Of a DNA stretch of 64,000 nt, positions 41,441 through 55,336 are shown piece by piece. Origin of the DNA: Mycobacteriaceae bacterium (GTDB taxonomy: Bacteria > Actinomycetota > Actinomycetes > Mycobacteriales > Mycobacteriaceae). The notes under the pieces are model-generated. The model did not search any database and had not been told where the DNA came from. It was given only the letters and a program-made list of their open reading frames with translations. The stretch spans positions 1 to 64,000 of the forward strand of contig JAFARC010000045.1 in assembly GCA_019245755.1 (NCBI GenBank), in the 5' to 3' direction. Each line of letters begins with the position of its first letter. The stretch's first letter is position 1. The position numbers and the translations under genes were made by a program.

Positions 41441-42117
41441 TGACAGCTTCGCCAGCGTCGGGGGGTCTGCGCTCGCCTGACACCGTGGAACGCGTTCTGC
41501 TGATCGGATGCGCGGTGATCTGGCTGGCGGTGATCGGGGTGGGCGTCGCGGCCACCGTCGCCCTCGTCGACCTCGGCACGGGCCACCAGCCGGAGGGCGG
41601 CTCCGGCTCCCGGACGCCGTGGCTGCTCTACGTCGTGATCGCGGTCTCCGCAGTGATCATCGTCGGCGCCATCCCGCTGCTGCTGCGGGCCCGCCGCAAC
41701 GCACTGGCCGAGCCGCCGCGGTCGCCGGTCAGGCCGGTGCCCGGCAACCCGAACTACGCCACGCCGGGCCCGGCGCGGCCCGCCGGAGAGGCACCCACCG
41801 AGAAACTGCGGGTGTTCGGGTCGGCGGCCGACCCGGTCGGCCGGGACGCACCGGTCCAGCGGCTGACGCGTTCGGCGCAACCGGCCCTGCCGCCGGAAAC
41901 GATCGAGCGGATGTGGCTGCGGGTCACCGCCGCAATCGCGGCTGCGGTGGGCACCGCGATGCTCGCGGTCGCCGCGGCCACCTATCTGATGGCCGTCGAC
42001 GAGAACGACGCGGCATGGGCCGTGCTGGTCGTCGCGGCGATCGTCACCGTCGCCATGCCGGTGATCCCGTGGCTGTTTCTCCGCCAGTTGCGGGCACAGA
42101 TCGCTTCGGCGCGCTAG
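41440..42117 (+). CDS. Conserved membrane protein (Rv2197c type)
   Basis: 225 aa, start overlapping the mmpS3 stop. Four hydrophobic segments: VLLIGCAVIWLAVIGVGVAAT, PWLLYVVIAVSAVIIVGAIPL, then IAAAVGTAMLAVAAATYLMAV and AVLVVAAIVTVAMPVIPWLFL. The middle loop is Pro/Arg-rich (about 85-150). Function unknown. Conserved linkage to mmpS3 suggests a common membrane role. Converges on qcrB with a GC-rich hairpin between. Confidence 0.9.
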   Translation: MTASPASGGLRSPDTVERVLLIGCAVIWLAVIGVGVAATVALVDLGTGHQPEGGSGSRTPWLLYVVIAVSAVIIVGAIPLLLRARRNALAEPPRSPVRPVPGNPNYATPGPARPAGEAPTEKLRVFGSAADPVGRDAPVQRLTRSAQPALPPETIERMWLRVTAAIAAAVGTAMLAVAAATYLMAVDENDAAWAVLVVAAIVTVAMPVIPWLFLRQLRAQIASAR

Positions 42118-42118
42118 A

Positions 42119-42144
42119 AGCGGGCCGATCGGCCCCGACCCGCT
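42119..42144. terminator. Possible bidirectional terminator hairpin
   Basis: In the 25-bp gap between convergent stops is the 14-bp palindrome GGGCCGATCGGCCC (42122-42135), and AGCGGG at 42119-42124 can alternatively pair with CCCGCT at 42139-42144. There is no T-run, as usual in mycobacteria. It could separate the ctaC-side and qcr-side transcripts. Confidence 0.4.
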
Positions 42145-43804
42145 AGTGGTGTCCGTCGGGCGAGGAACCGTCGCCAGAGCCGTTCGTGGTCTCCTGGTGC
42201 TCGCGCAGTGCCGTGATCGACCGCTGCTCCTGGGCGTGCGCGGCCTCGGTGAGCGCGTGCTGCTCGGCCGCCGGATCCGCGCGCAGCAGGCTGCCGGTGC
42301 CGGGTGCGCCGCTGTATCCCAGTTTGTTCATCCGCTTGGGGACGGGTGCTCCCTGGTACTCGAGCGGGATCGGGTGGCCGTGCTCGTCGACCGGGCCCAG
42401 CGGCTGGTGCAGTTCGATGTAGGCACCGTGCGGAAGCCGCTTGATGATGCCGGTCTCGATGCCGTGCTCGAGTACCTCACGGTCGCTGCGCTGCAACGCG
42501 ATCGCCCAGCGGTAGGCGGCGAAGTACACGATCGGCGGCAGCACCACCATGCCGATACGGCCGATCCAGGTGGTCGCGTTGAGTGAAATGTTGAACTTCA
42601 ACGCGATGATGTCGTTCATCGCGCTGAACGTCAGCACCATGTAGAAGGCGATCGCCATCGACCCGATCGCGGTGCGGACCGGGTTGTCGCGGGGACGCTG
42701 CAACAGGTTGTGGTAGGCGATGTCGCCGCTGAACTTCTTCTCGATGATGGGGTAGGAGACCAGCAGCACAAACACCAAACCCATGATCATCGCGACCCAG
42801 AACGGCGCTGGGATGGTGTAGTGGCCGAGGTAGATCTCCCAGTTCGGCCAGATACGGGCCAGGCCCTCGGTCCACATCATGTAGAAGTCGGGCTGGCTGC
42901 CCGCCGACACCTGTGAGGGTTTGTAGGGACCCAGCTGCCAGATCGGATTGATCTGCAGCAGACCGCCCATCAGGCCCAGGATGCCGACCGTCAGCGCGAA
43001 GAACGCTCCCGACTTCACCGCGAAGATCGGCAGGATGCGCACGCCCACCACGTTGTGCTCGGTGCGACCGGGTCCGGGGAACTGGGTGTGCTTCTGGTAC
43101 CACACCAGCGCCAGGTGCACCCCGATCAGCGCCAAAATGATCGCGGGGAAGATCAGGATGTGGATGACGTAGAGCCGCGGGATCAAGATCTCGCCGGGGA
43201 AGTCGCCGCCGAACAACGCCCAGTGCATCCAGGTGCCAATGATGGGAATGCTCATCGTGATCGACGAGAGGGCGGCCCGCAGGCCGATGCCCGACAGCAG
43301 GTCGTCGGGCAGCGAGTAGCCGAAGTAGCCCTCGAACATCGCCAGGATCAGCAGCAGCGCGCCGATGTACCAGTTCGCTTCGCGGGGCCTGCGGAATGCG
43401 CCGGTGAAGAAGATGCGGGCCAGGTGCACCATGATCGCCGCCGCGAACATCAGCGCGGCCCAGTGGTGAATTTGGCGGACGAACAACCCGCCGCGCACCT
43501 CGAAGCTGATGTTCAGCGCGGTCTCGTAGGCGCGCGACATCGCGATGCCGCGGAGCGGCTGATACACACCGTTGTAGGTGACCTCGGTCATCGACGGGTC
43601 GAAGAACAGGGTCAGATACACGCCGGTGATCAGCAGCACGATGAACGAATACAGCGCGATCTCACCGAGCAGGAACGACCAGTGACTGGGGAATACCTTG
43701 TTGATCTGCCGCTTCATCCCCGACGCGAGGTGATAGCGGTCATCCATCGCCTCGCCCTGCTCGGCCAGGAGATCACCCAGTTTGGGAATCACGTTGGGAC
43801 TCAT
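42143..43804 (-). CDS. qcrB: Cytochrome bc1 (QcrB), cytochrome b subunit
   Basis: Quinol-oxidising cytochrome b of the actinobacterial bcc complex and target of Q203 (telacebec). 553 aa. It has eight or more helices, heme ligands in [19 protein letters not shown] and [32 protein letters not shown], and the EWYQ-like actinobacterial extension with a C-terminal His-rich tail of about 150 residues. The drug-site stretch [16 protein letters not shown] keeps the Thr that corresponds to the residue mutated in Q203 resistance, so the target looks wild type there. The start overlaps qcrA by four bases. Confidence 0.97.
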   Translation of the reverse strand: MSPNVIPKLGDLLAEQGEAMDDRYHLASGMKRQINKVFPSHWSFLLGEIALYSFIVLLITGVYLTLFFDPSMTEVTYNGVYQPLRGIAMSRAYETALNISFEVRGGLFVRQIHHWAALMFAAAIMVHLARIFFTGAFRRPREANWYIGALLLILAMFEGYFGYSLPDDLLSGIGLRAALSSITMSIPIIGTWMHWALFGGDFPGEILIPRLYVIHILIFPAIILALIGVHLALVWYQKHTQFPGPGRTEHNVVGVRILPIFAVKSGAFFALTVGILGLMGGLLQINPIWQLGPYKPSQVSAGSQPDFYMMWTEGLARIWPNWEIYLGHYTIPAPFWVAMIMGLVFVLLVSYPIIEKKFSGDIAYHNLLQRPRDNPVRTAIGSMAIAFYMVLTFSAMNDIIALKFNISLNATTWIGRIGMVVLPPIVYFAAYRWAIALQRSDREVLEHGIETGIIKRLPHGAYIELHQPLGPVDEHGHPIPLEYQGAPVPKRMNKLGYSGAPGTGSLLRADPAAEQHALTEAAHAQEQRSITALREHQETTNGSGDGSSPDGHH

Positions 43805-44978
43805 ACTGTCCTCCGTTCCCAGAATGCCGGCCCAACGGGCTCGATGAAGTCGCCGTTGGCGACCAGATACCCGTCCTTGTCGATGGTTATCGGCAACTGC
43901 GCCAACGCCCGTGCCGCCGGTCCGAATATCGGCTTGGCGAAATGCAACAGGTCGAACTGCGACTGGTGGCACGGGCACAGGATGCGGTAGGTCTGCTGCT
44001 CGTACAGCGATGCGGGGCAGCCCAGGTGCGAGCAGACCTTGGTGAACGCGAACAGCCCACCGAAGTTGAAGCTCTCCTGGCCTTGCCGCTTGACCACCTT
44101 GTCCATGTCGTTGGCTTTGACGCGGATCAGCATCACCGGATTGCGCACGCCCATGTAGATCTCGGAGATCTTCTCGTGTGACTCCACCGTGTCACCGTTG
44201 CCGTCGGAATCACGCCACGGAAACACCGTCTCCATGCCGCCGGCGTCGATGTCCTCGGGGCGGATCTTCTGCAGCGAGCCGGGCCCCGGGACGCCGCCGG
44301 ACAGCGAGCGGGCCAGATAGATGGTTTCGCCCCTGAAGCGCGGGGTCCAGCCTGACGTCCAGAGCACCGCCTTCTTGCCGTCGGCGGTCTGAACGACGGG
44401 CTTCCAAGGGTTTTTGATGAGGCCGCCGATGGCGGCGACCAGCGTGGCGACGCCGAACGCACCCATGGCAACGGCCAGCGACATCTTGATCACGCGGCGC
44501 CGCGGCAGCGTCGAGGTGTCATAGGTGTCTTGCAGCTCGGCGACGATCGTCTTGCGGTCAACTTCGGACGACCTGCCGTCGTGGCGGTCCTGGATCGCGA
44601 TCTCTTCGGGGATGAACCGCTTCTGGAACAACACCGCGCCGATGCCGATCGAGAGGATGGACAGCCCGAACGTCAACCCGTACAGCGGGGTGGTGAGGCT
44701 GTACAGGAAATTGCCGGGGGTCCCTATCGGCTTGTATTCCCACGGCCAGAACAAGAAGATCAGCAGCAGCGCCAGGCCCGAGAACCCGGCGAGCAGCAGC
44801 CAGAACGCGACCGTTCGCTCGGCCCTTTTCTCGGCCCGGGTGCCCGTCACCACCCAGCGCGGCTCGCGGTAGACGATCTGCACGCCGTCCAGCTCGGCAC
44901 CCAACTCCACCAGCTGGTCGCGGGAGAGCTTGGTCAGGTCCCGGTCGTCGGGAACCTTCTTGGGGCTGTCCGGTGACG

Positions 44979-44982
<4 letters not shown>
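43801..44982 (-). CDS. qcrA: Rieske iron-sulfur subunit QcrA
   Basis: 393 aa, with three membrane helices ([61 protein letters not shown]) instead of the single one in mitochondria, a typical actinobacterial feature. The [2Fe-2S] ligands are in CSHLGCPAS and [12 protein letters not shown] 44982 overlaps the qcrC stop by four bases. Passes electrons from quinol at QcrB to QcrC. Confidence 0.97.
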
Positions 44983-47607
<2,625 letters not shown>

Positions 47608-49436
47608 GGCCGCGGTCCGGTCCGCGATGGCCCGCTCGGCGGCAAGCCGTGCCGAGCGCGCCGTCGCCGACCACTCGGACCACGGGCCGGCCGACCGGAT
47701 CGGCGACGCGTAGCCGGGCTCGGACCGCACGACGCGCACCCCGGGCGCGGCGAGCCACCGGGCGATCAGCGCGGTCTCCTCGACTAGCGCCCCGCCCAGC
47801 GGTGCCCCGGCCGGCAGTACGGTCTGGGCGCCCGCGCAGACGGCGTCGACCACCGGCATCGGCGGCACGCCGCGCCGGGCCGTGGCAGCGCCGGCGAGCT
47901 GGCCGTAGCGCACCACCGCGATGTGCCAGCCGCCGGCTCCGTCGGGCGCCGCGGCGACCAGCTCGGCCACGCGGGCCAGCGCGCACAACCGCTGCCCCCG
48001 CCACAGCGCCTCGATCGCGGTGGCGGCGCGGTCGCGCAGCCGGGCGGCGGTCTCATACCGGCGGCGGCCCGCCAGGTCTGAGATTCGGCAGGCGATCTGG
48101 GCCAGCACGGCGTTGTCGCGACCCTCGATCAGCGCCGCCGCCCGCTGCGGCGCGGCGGCGTACTCGGCGGGGGTGACGCCGCGCGCTGCCGGGCATGGCG
48201 AAACTTCCCGGTCGGGGCACGCGGGGCCGTGGAGCGCCGAGCGGGCCAGCCGGGCGGTGCAGGTGCGCACGCCGGTGAACCGGGCCAGCAGGGCGGCGGT
48301 GTCGGCGGCGTCGGCCCGGGACCGGAAGGGGCCCAACGCCGTAGGCTGCCGGGGGGTGCGCACAACCGACAGCCGGGAGAACGACTCGTCGCTGAGCGCG
48401 ACCCACCACCAGCGGTGCGGGAAACGCGACCGCCGGTTGTAGGGCGGGGCGTGCGCGGCCAGCAGCCGCAGCTCGCGGACACCGGCCTCCAGCGCGTGTG
48501 CGCACTCGACGTGGTCGACCCGGCAGGCCAGCCCGACCATCTCCTTCATCCGGCCCCGCGGGTCGGCGCCGCCGAAGTACTGGGCGACGCGCCGGCGCAG
48601 GTCCACCGCGGTGCCGACGTAGAGCACCTCGCCCGCCGGCCCGCGGAACAGGTACACCCCGGGCCGGCGCGGAAGTGCTTCGGCGAGAACGCGTTTGCGT
48701 CGTTGTTCGGGGGTCACGTCGGGCAGGTACGCGCGCAGGTCGGCGTAGGTGTGCACGCCCTGGTTTCCGACACGCTCGATCAGCGCGTGCAGCACGTCGA
48801 CGGTGGCCCGGGCGTCGTCGAGGGCACGGTGGGTGGGTGTGCTGGCCACCGAGAACAGCTTGGCCAACGCGGCAAGGCGTACGCTGGGCGCCTCCTGGCG
48901 GGTCAGCACCCGTCGCGCCAGGCGGACCGTGCACAGCACCGGCGAACGCGGCCAGGAGATGTCGCAGCGCCGCGCCGCGGCCTTGAGGAAACCGATGTCG
49001 AAGCCGGCGTTGTGCGCGACCAGGACCGCGCCGCGCGCGAACTCGAGGAAGATCGGCAGCACGGCCTCGATCGCCGGGGCGTCGCACACCATCGCCGAGG
49101 TGATTCCGGTCAGCTGGACGATCTGCGGCGGGATGTGGCGGCCCGGATCCACGAGCGTGGCAAGCTCACCCAGCACCACCCCGCCGCGGACCTTGACCGC
49201 GCCGATCTCGGTGATCGCGTCGCACTCGCCGGCCGGCCCGTTGGGCCGCCCGCCGGTGGTTTCCAGGTCGACGACCACGAACGTGGTCTCGCGCAGCGAA
49301 ACCTCCGCCGACGGCTCGGCGTCGGCGAAGCTGAGCTGCTCCATAGCCGGCGACGTTACGAGGCGGCGCCGACAACGCGGGTGGTGTCGGGGGGTGGGGC
49401 TAGCGTCGGCTGCGGCATCACCGAAAGGACAGAAAC

Positions 49437-49631
49437 GTGATCATCGACTGCGACGACTGCGCGGTGCGTGGGGCGGCGTGCAAGGACTGCGTCGTCAGTG
49501 TCTTGCTCGGCACGCCCGACACGCTGCTCGACGACGAGCGCGCGGCGCTGGAGGCCCTCGCGGAAGCGGGTCTGGCGCCGCGGCTGCGGCTGGTTCCGAT
49601 TCATCGCCGCGACGACACCGGCGTGGCATGA
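49437..49631 (+). CDS. Small Cys-rich conserved protein, 64 aa
   Basis: GTG start with AAAGGA upstream. The N-terminus [20 protein letters not shown] holds four cysteines in a CxxC-x6-CxxC pattern, a likely zinc or Fe-S knuckle, then a helical stretch ([19 protein letters not shown]). I recognise it as a widespread mycobacterial small protein but know no function. Located upstream of ripC, same strand. Confidence 0.75.
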   Translation: MIIDCDDCAVRGAACKDCVVSVLLGTPDTLLDDERAALEALAEAGLAPRLRLVPIHRRDDTGVA

Positions 49632-49682
49632 ACCGTTAGTTACCGAAAAGACTAAGAATTCGCGTTAATTTTGCGTCTCGTG

Positions 49683-49712
49683 TTGGACATGGGTGATGCC
49701 GTTTCGTAACCT
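49683..49712 (+). promoter_or_regulatory. SigA-like promoter for ripC
   Basis: TTGGAC (49683-49688) and TAACCT (49707-49712) are separated by 18 bases in an AT-richer patch, followed by a 50-base leader to the TTG start of ripC. Pattern-based only. Confidence 0.4.
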
Positions 49713-49767
49713 ATCTGAGACCTAGAGCGCGACGGCCCAGACCACGGCAGTTTAAGGATTCTGCGTC

Positions 49768-50964
49768 TTGCAACTCGACCGGCTGAAGTGGGTGACTCGT
49801 TGTGTTCGACGACCCCTCATCGGTGTGATAACAGCCTTGGCGATCTCGGGTTCCGTGGTGGCGACCACCGTGCACGCCGACCCCTCGGATGACGCCATGG
49901 CCAAGCTCAACGAGCTGTCCCGCCAAGCCGAGCAGACCACCGAGGCCATGCACACCGCGCAGCTGAATCTGTCCAAGAAGCTGGTGGCGCTGAAGGCGGC
50001 CGACGCCAAGCACGCCGCCGACGAGGCCGCGCAGCAGGCCGCCAAGGCCCAGCTCGCCAACTACCAGGGATCGGTCGACAAGCTCGCCGCCGCGATGTAC
50101 ATGGGCGGGCGCACCGACGGGATGAGCGCGATCATGACCGCCGATTCCCCCCAGCACCTGATCGACGAGATGTCGGTGCAGAAGGTGGTCGCCGGCGAGA
50201 TGGCCGCTCAGATGAACGGTTTCCGCACGCTCGCCGCCCGGGCGTCGGCGGCCGAACAGGCTTCTGCCAAGTCGGCCGCCGACGCGCGCACCGCCGCCGA
50301 GCAGGCCGCCGCCGTGCGCGCCGAGGTGCAGGCCAAGCAGAGCAAGCTGCAGATGCAGATCGCCGTGGTCAAGTCGCAGTACCTGGCGCTGTCACCGGGC
50401 CAGCGCATCGCGCTCGCGGCGCCGGACCCGGTGCCCGCTGCGCTGCCACCCGGCGATGGTGCCCCCAACGCGCTGCCGCCGGACGGCGGCACCGGGGCAC
50501 CCAACGCGCTGCCGCCGGACGCCGACACCGCCGTGCAGGCGATGCCCGATGCGATGGTGCCGCCCGGCGACATCTCGTCGCTGCCGGACGCGGCGGTGCC
50601 GGCGCCGGGCGGCGCCGGCGAAGGCGCGCTCGCCGTGCAGGCCGCGCTCACCCGGGTCGGCTCACCTTATGTGTGGGGCGCGGCAGGGCCGAACGCGTTC
50701 GACTGCTCCGGCCTGGTGATGTGGGCCTTCCAGCAGGCGGGCATCTCGCTGCCGCACTCCAGCCAGGCGCTGGCCTCCGGCGGCCAGCCGGTCTCTATGT
50801 CGGACCTGCAGCCCGGCGACGTGGTGACCTACTACTCCGACGCCTCCCATACCGGCATCTATGTCGGCGACGGGATGGTCGTGCATTCCTCAACCTACGG
50901 CCAGCCGGTCCGGGTGGTCCCGATCGGTGCGGCCGGACCGATCAACAACGTCCGCCGGTACTGA
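49768..50964 (+). CDS. ripC: NlpC/P60 peptidoglycan endopeptidase RipC
   Basis: Exported D,L-endopeptidase that cuts the peptide stem of peptidoglycan; in M. tuberculosis RipC (Rv2190c) is activated by the FtsEX complex. 398 aa, TTG start. A Sec signal (GVITALAISGSVVATTVHA) is followed by a coiled-coil regulatory region (residues about 40-205, AAVRAEVQAKQSKLQ), then a Pro/Ala linker with repeated PNALPP units, and the catalytic domain: FDCSGLVMWAFQQAG with Cys, SDASHTGIYVGDGMVVHSS with His. The linker repeats may vary in number. Confidence 0.94.
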   Translation: MQLDRLKWVTRCVRRPLIGVITALAISGSVVATTVHADPSDDAMAKLNELSRQAEQTTEAMHTAQLNLSKKLVALKAADAKHAADEAAQQAAKAQLANYQGSVDKLAAAMYMGGRTDGMSAIMTADSPQHLIDEMSVQKVVAGEMAAQMNGFRTLAARASAAEQASAKSAADARTAAEQAAAVRAEVQAKQSKLQMQIAVVKSQYLALSPGQRIALAAPDPVPAALPPGDGAPNALPPDGGTGAPNALPPDADTAVQAMPDAMVPPGDISSLPDAAVPAPGGAGEGALAVQAALTRVGSPYVWGAAGPNAFDCSGLVMWAFQQAGISLPHSSQALASGGQPVSMSDLQPGDVVTYYSDASHTGIYVGDGMVVHSSTYGQPVRVVPIGAAGPINNVRRY

Positions 50965-51823
50965 CCGCGGGCCGCGGTACCGATGGACGGTCGCGCTGGG
51001 CCTGGCGCTGGCCGCTGAACTCGCCGTCGCCGCGACGATGATCCTGACCGCGCAACCCGGGGCGGTGCCACCGGGCGGCACCGCGTCGCCCGTGGCTTCA
51101 CCGCCCGTCGGCTCGCCCAGCGCGGGCACTCTGCGGCTACCCGACGGACGCAGCCTGTACCTGGTCGGCACCGCGCCGGTGCTGGCGCGGGTCGCCGCCG
51201 AGATCCCCGGCGCGGTCGATGCGGTGGTCGGGTTCTGGGGCGACGACTGGAACCCTCGGATCGTCATCGTGGCCACCGACAGCGACGCACAGTTCGCCAC
51301 CGAGACCCGGCAGCGCGCCGGCCAGTGGAACGATGTCGCGGCGGCGACGGTTGCCGACGGGTTCGACCCGGTCCGCCGGATCGTGACCGGCGAACGGATC
51401 GTGTTGGCCCCCGGAGCCAACGCGATGAGCGCGGGTTCGCTGCGAATCGTCCTGCGGCACGAGCTCTTTCACTACGCCTCCCGCGCCGACACCGCCGCCG
51501 ACGCGCCGCGATGGGTCGCCGAGGGCGTCGCCGACTACGTCGGACGGCCGCGGACACCGGTCAGCGGGCAGGCCGGCACGGCGGCCCAGCTGCCGTCCGA
51601 CGCGGACTTCGATACGACGGGACCGCAGCTGTCGGCGGCCTACGACCGCGCATGGCTGTTCGCCCGCTTCGTCGCCGAGGGCTACGGCCCGGCCGTGCTG
51701 CGGCGGCTGTACCTGCTGGCCTGCGGCCCCGGGCATCCAGATGCGGCCACCGCGGTGTCGGTGGCCCTCGGCGCGCCGCTGCCGGACGTGCTGTCCGGCT
51801 GGCGGCGGTGGCTGGCAGGCTGA
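50927..51823 (+). CDS. Membrane-anchored zinc metallopeptidase-like protein (Rv2189c type)
   Basis: About 298 aa from GTG 50927, though the true start is uncertain: the first clear sequence is TVALGLALAAELAVAATMI, one membrane or signal helix, near 50985. The outer domain has RIVLRHELFHYASRAD, an HExxH motif, and 20 residues later APRWVAEGVADYVG with the third (Glu) ligand, as in gluzincin/peptidase_MA proteins. It starts inside the ripC 3' end and ends just before pimB', so ripC, this gene and pimB' are one transcript. Confidence 0.82.
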   Translation: MRPDRSTTSAGTDRGPRYRWTVALGLALAAELAVAATMILTAQPGAVPPGGTASPVASPPVGSPSAGTLRLPDGRSLYLVGTAPVLARVAAEIPGAVDAVVGFWGDDWNPRIVIVATDSDAQFATETRQRAGQWNDVAAATVADGFDPVRRIVTGERIVLAPGANAMSAGSLRIVLRHELFHYASRADTAADAPRWVAEGVADYVGRPRTPVSGQAGTAAQLPSDADFDTTGPQLSAAYDRAWLFARFVAEGYGPAVLRRLYLLACGPGHPDAATAVSVALGAPLPDVLSGWRRWLAG

Positions 51824-51828
51824 CAGCC

Positions 51829-52962
51829 GTGACGCGGGTCCTGCTGGTCACCAACGACTTCCCGCCGCGCCCGGGCGGCATCCAGGCCTACTTGCAGGAG
51901 CTGGCCTCGCGAGTGGCCGGCAGCGGCCGGCACACGCTGACGGTGTACGCGCCCCAGTGGAAGGGCGCCGACCGCTACGACCGCGAGGCGCGCTACGAGG
52001 TGGTGCGCCACCCCGGCACGCTGATGCTGCCGCTGCCGGCGGTGGCCGCCACCATGCGCCGGCTCATCGCGGACCGCGCAATCCAGACCGTGTGGTTCGG
52101 CGCGGCCGCACCGTTGGCGTTGCTGTCCCCGTCGGCCCGTCGTGCCGGCGCGACACGGGTGCTGGCCAGCACGCACGGCCACGAAGTGGGCTGGTCCATG
52201 CTGCCGGTGGCCCGCGCGGCGCTGCGCCGCATCGGGGACGACACCGATGTGGTGACGTTCGTCAGCCGCTACACCCGGCAACGCTTCGCCTCGGCGTTCG
52301 GACCGCGCGCCGCGCTCGAGCACCTGCCGCCGGGGGTCGACACCGGTCGGTTCCGGCCCGATGCAGCCGCCCGCGCCGAGCTGCGCGCCCGCTACGGACT
52401 GGGCGGACGCCCGGTCATCGTGTGCCTGTCTCGACTGGTGCCGCGCAAGGGGCAGGACATGCTGATCCGGGCGCTGCCCGGCGTCCGCAACCGGGTGGAC
52501 GGGGCCGCGCTGGCGATTGTCGGTGGTGGGCCGTACCTGCCCGCGCTGCGGCGGCTCGCGCAACGCGCCGGTGTCGCCGACCACGTGGTGTTCACCGGCG
52601 GTGTGCCGTGGGCCGAGCTGGCCGCGCACCACGCGATCGCCGACGTCTTCGCGATGCCGTGCCGCACCCGCGGCGCCGGGCTCGACGTCGAAGGGCTCGG
52701 CATCGTGTTCCTGGAGGCCTCGGCCACCGGCGTACCCGTGGTGGCTGGACGATCCGGCGGCGCCCCGGAGACGGTGCGCCAAGGCGAGACCGGTTACCTG
52801 GTCGACGGGCGATCGGTCGCCGAGATCGGCGAGGCAGTCACCCGGGTCCTGCTGGACCCCGCCCTGGCCGCCCGGTTAGGCGCGGCCGGCCGGCACTGGG
52901 TCCGCGAAAGCTGGTGCTGGACCGGACACGCCGCACGGCTGGCGACGCTGCTCACCGGGTAG
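51829..52962 (+). CDS. pimB: Mannosyltransferase PimB' (GT4)
   Basis: Transfers the second mannose to phosphatidylinositol monomannoside on the cytoplasmic face, using GDP-mannose (role of Rv2188c). 377 aa from GTG 51829. GT-B motifs: NDFPPRPGGIQAYLQELA in the acceptor domain, STHGHEVGWSM, LSRLVPRKGQDMLIRAL, and the donor-site GLDVEGLGIVFLEASATGVP with the EX7E pair. Five bases after the previous stop. Essential for phosphatidylinositol mannosides, LM and LAM in slow growers. Confidence 0.95.
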   Translation: MTRVLLVTNDFPPRPGGIQAYLQELASRVAGSGRHTLTVYAPQWKGADRYDREARYEVVRHPGTLMLPLPAVAATMRRLIADRAIQTVWFGAAAPLALLSPSARRAGATRVLASTHGHEVGWSMLPVARAALRRIGDDTDVVTFVSRYTRQRFASAFGPRAALEHLPPGVDTGRFRPDAAARAELRARYGLGGRPVIVCLSRLVPRKGQDMLIRALPGVRNRVDGAALAIVGGGPYLPALRRLAQRAGVADHVVFTGGVPWAELAAHHAIADVFAMPCRTRGAGLDVEGLGIVFLEASATGVPVVAGRSGGAPETVRQGETGYLVDGRSVAEIGEAVTRVLLDPALAARLGAAGRHWVRESWCWTGHAARLATLLTG

Positions 52963-52965
52963 CGG

Positions 52966-54768
52966 TCAGTCCTTGCGGTAGAGCGCATCGATGTCGCCGG
53001 CGAACTTTTCGGCAACCACCTTGCGCTTGACCTTCAGCGTCGGGGTGAGCTCACCGGTGTCCTCGGTGAAGTCCACGGGCAGCACCCGGAACTTGCGGAT
53101 CGACTCGGCGTGCGACACGGCCCGGTTGGCCTCCTTGACGGCGAGGTCGATCTCGGCAAGCAGGTCGGGGTCGGTGGCCAACTCGCCGACCGTCGCGTTC
53201 GGCTCCTTGCCGTTGCGTTGTTTCCAGCCCTCGAATTCCTCGGGGTCAATCGTGATCAACGCCGCGACAAACGGTTTGGCGTCGCCCACCGCCATCGCCT
53301 GGCTGATCAGCGGGTGGGCACGCAACTGATCCTCCAGCACCGCGGGCGCGACGTTCTTGCCGCCGGCGGTGACGATGATCTCCTTCTTGCGGCCGATGAT
53401 CGTCAGGAATCCGTCGTCGTCGATCGCGCCGAGGTCTCCGGTGTGGAACCACCCATCGACGATCGCGGCATTCGTTTCATTTTCGTTGTTCCAGTAGCCC
53501 GCGAACACCACGCCCCCGCGAACCACCAGCTCGTTGTCGTCGTCGATGCGCATACTGTTGCCGGGCAACAGCTTTCCGACGGTGCCGACCTTCATGTCGT
53601 CGACGCGGTTGACGGTGATCGCCGCGCTGGTCTCGGTCAGGCCGTAACCCTCATAGATGGTCAGCCCGACGCCCCGATAGAAGTGGCCCAGCCGGGCGCC
53701 CAGCGGCGCGCCCCCGGAGATCGACGCCCGGCAGTTGCCGCCCAACGCGGCACCGAGCTTGCCGTAGACCAGCCGGTCGAACAGCGCGTGCTTGGCCCGC
53801 AGCACCAGCCCGGGGGCACCGGTGTCGAGCGACTTGCTCCACTCGATCGCGGTGTTGGCGGCCATCTCGAAGATCTTGCCCTTGCCGTCACTGCGGGCGT
53901 TCTGCTCCGCGGTGTTGTAGACCTTCTCGAACACCCGGGGGACCGACACCACCAGTGTCGGCTTGAACACCGCAAACATCGGCACCAGATTCTTGATGTC
54001 GCTGGTGAACCCGACGGTGACGATGTTCTGGAACGCCGCCATCGCGATCGCGCGGGCCAGCACGTGCGCCAGTGGCAAAAACACCAGCATCCGCTGGCCC
54101 TTGTCGAGCAGAGTCGGGAACGCGGCCGTTGCCCCCCTGGTCTCGCAGACCAGGTTGGCGTGCGTCAGCCGGCAGCCTTTGGGCTGGCCGGTGGTGCCGG
54201 AGGTGTAGATCAGCGTCGCCACATCGTCGGCCCGCACCCGGGAGAGCCGGTTGTGGACCTCGCTGGGATCGACCGACGATCCCGCGTCGGTGAGCGCGTC
54301 GAGGGCCTTCGGGCCGCTGCCGGCGATCCGGTAGACCTTGCGCAGCGCCGGCAACTCGTCGGCCAGTTGCTCAATTTTGTCCGCGTGCGCGTCGGTCTCG
54401 GCGAATGCCAGCACCGCACCGGAATCGGCGAGCACGAAGCGCACCTGCTCGGCCGACGACGTCTCATAGATCGGGACGGTCACCGCGCCGATCGACAGGA
54501 TCGCGTAGTCCAGGATCGTCCATTCGTAGCGGGTGGCCGAAAGGATGGCCACCCGGTCGCCGGGATTCACGCCGGCGGCGATCAAACCCTGCGCCGCCGA
54601 GCGGATCTGCGCGGCGGCCTGCGCACACGTCACGTCCGTCCATGTCCCGTCGACGAGACGCTGGAAAATCGGGTGATCGGGGTCGCTGCGCTCGTGGACG
54701 AACACCGCGTCGACGATGCTGTCGTGGTCGGCGACCGTGAAGGATGCCGGGGCAGTCAACTCACGCAC
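52966..54768 (-). CDS. fadD15: Long-chain fatty acid-CoA ligase FadD15
   Basis: 600 aa, equal to FadD15 of M. tuberculosis. Adenylate-forming motifs: [52 protein letters not shown] and [16 protein letters not shown], with the C-terminal catalytic Lys region [13 protein letters not shown]. Related to long-chain acyl-CoA synthetases. It is convergent with pimB' and divergent from the next gene. Confidence 0.95.
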   Translation of the reverse strand: MRELTAPASFTVADHDSIVDAVFVHERSDPDHPIFQRLVDGTWTDVTCAQAAAQIRSAAQGLIAAGVNPGDRVAILSATRYEWTILDYAILSIGAVTVPIYETSSAEQVRFVLADSGAVLAFAETDAHADKIEQLADELPALRKVYRIAGSGPKALDALTDAGSSVDPSEVHNRLSRVRADDVATLIYTSGTTGQPKGCRLTHANLVCETRGATAAFPTLLDKGQRMLVFLPLAHVLARAIAMAAFQNIVTVGFTSDIKNLVPMFAVFKPTLVVSVPRVFEKVYNTAEQNARSDGKGKIFEMAANTAIEWSKSLDTGAPGLVLRAKHALFDRLVYGKLGAALGGNCRASISGGAPLGARLGHFYRGVGLTIYEGYGLTETSAAITVNRVDDMKVGTVGKLLPGNSMRIDDDNELVVRGGVVFAGYWNNENETNAAIVDGWFHTGDLGAIDDDGFLTIIGRKKEIIVTAGGKNVAPAVLEDQLRAHPLISQAMAVGDAKPFVAALITIDPEEFEGWKQRNGKEPNATVGELATDPDLLAEIDLAVKEANRAVSHAESIRKFRVLPVDFTEDTGELTPTLKVKRKVVAEKFAGDIDALYRKD

Positions 54769-54855
54769 TATTGATAGAGCCTCTCCACGCGATAGCGTCC
54801 TCTTGTGCCGTCCACCCTAGTCGCGGCCGTTGCGCACATGGAAAGCTGATGAGCC

Positions 54856-55278
54856 GTGAACAGCATTCAGGTCGCCGACCAGACCTTCGTCGCCGCCGAC
54901 CCCGCCGAGGTCGGCCGAGCCGTCGCCGACCAGGCCAGCTGGCGGCGCTGGTGGCCGGACCTGCAGCTGAACGTGGTGGAGGACCGCGGCGCCAAAGGCA
55001 TCCGCTGGACGGTCACCGGCGCGCTGACCGGAACCATGGAAGTCTGGCTGGAGCCGGTGCTGGACGGGGTGGTGCTGAACTACTTCCTGCATGCCGAGCC
55101 GGCCGGAGCCGCGGCTTGGCAGCTGGCGCGGATGAATCTGGCCAGGATGAACCACCGCCGGCGGGTCGCGGGCAAGGAGATGGCGTTCGAGGTCAAGACC
55201 AGGCTGGAGCAGCCGCGACCGGTGGGTGTGTCGCCGCTGGCGCTGATCGGTCGGCAGGCATCGAGCGCGGCAAGGTAA
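54856..55278 (+). CDS. Polyketide cyclase/START-like protein (Rv2186c type)
   Basis: 140 aa, GTG start. Short SRPBCC-like fold: TFVAADPAEVGRAVADQASW, then RRWWPDLQLNVVEDRGAKGI and GTMEVWLEPVLDGVVLNYFL. A basic helix NLARMNHRRRVAGKEM ends the fold. Possibly binds a lipid or hydrophobic ligand. Followed 58 bp later by a second START-type gene; both may have arisen by duplication. Confidence 0.85.
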   Translation: MNSIQVADQTFVAADPAEVGRAVADQASWRRWWPDLQLNVVEDRGAKGIRWTVTGALTGTMEVWLEPVLDGVVLNYFLHAEPAGAAAWQLARMNLARMNHRRRVAGKEMAFEVKTRLEQPRPVGVSPLALIGRQASSAAR

Positions 55279-55336
55279 TTTTTTTCCCAGGGCGAGCAGC
55301 CGAGGCACCGTCAAAAGCGAACGAGGAACAGTACAC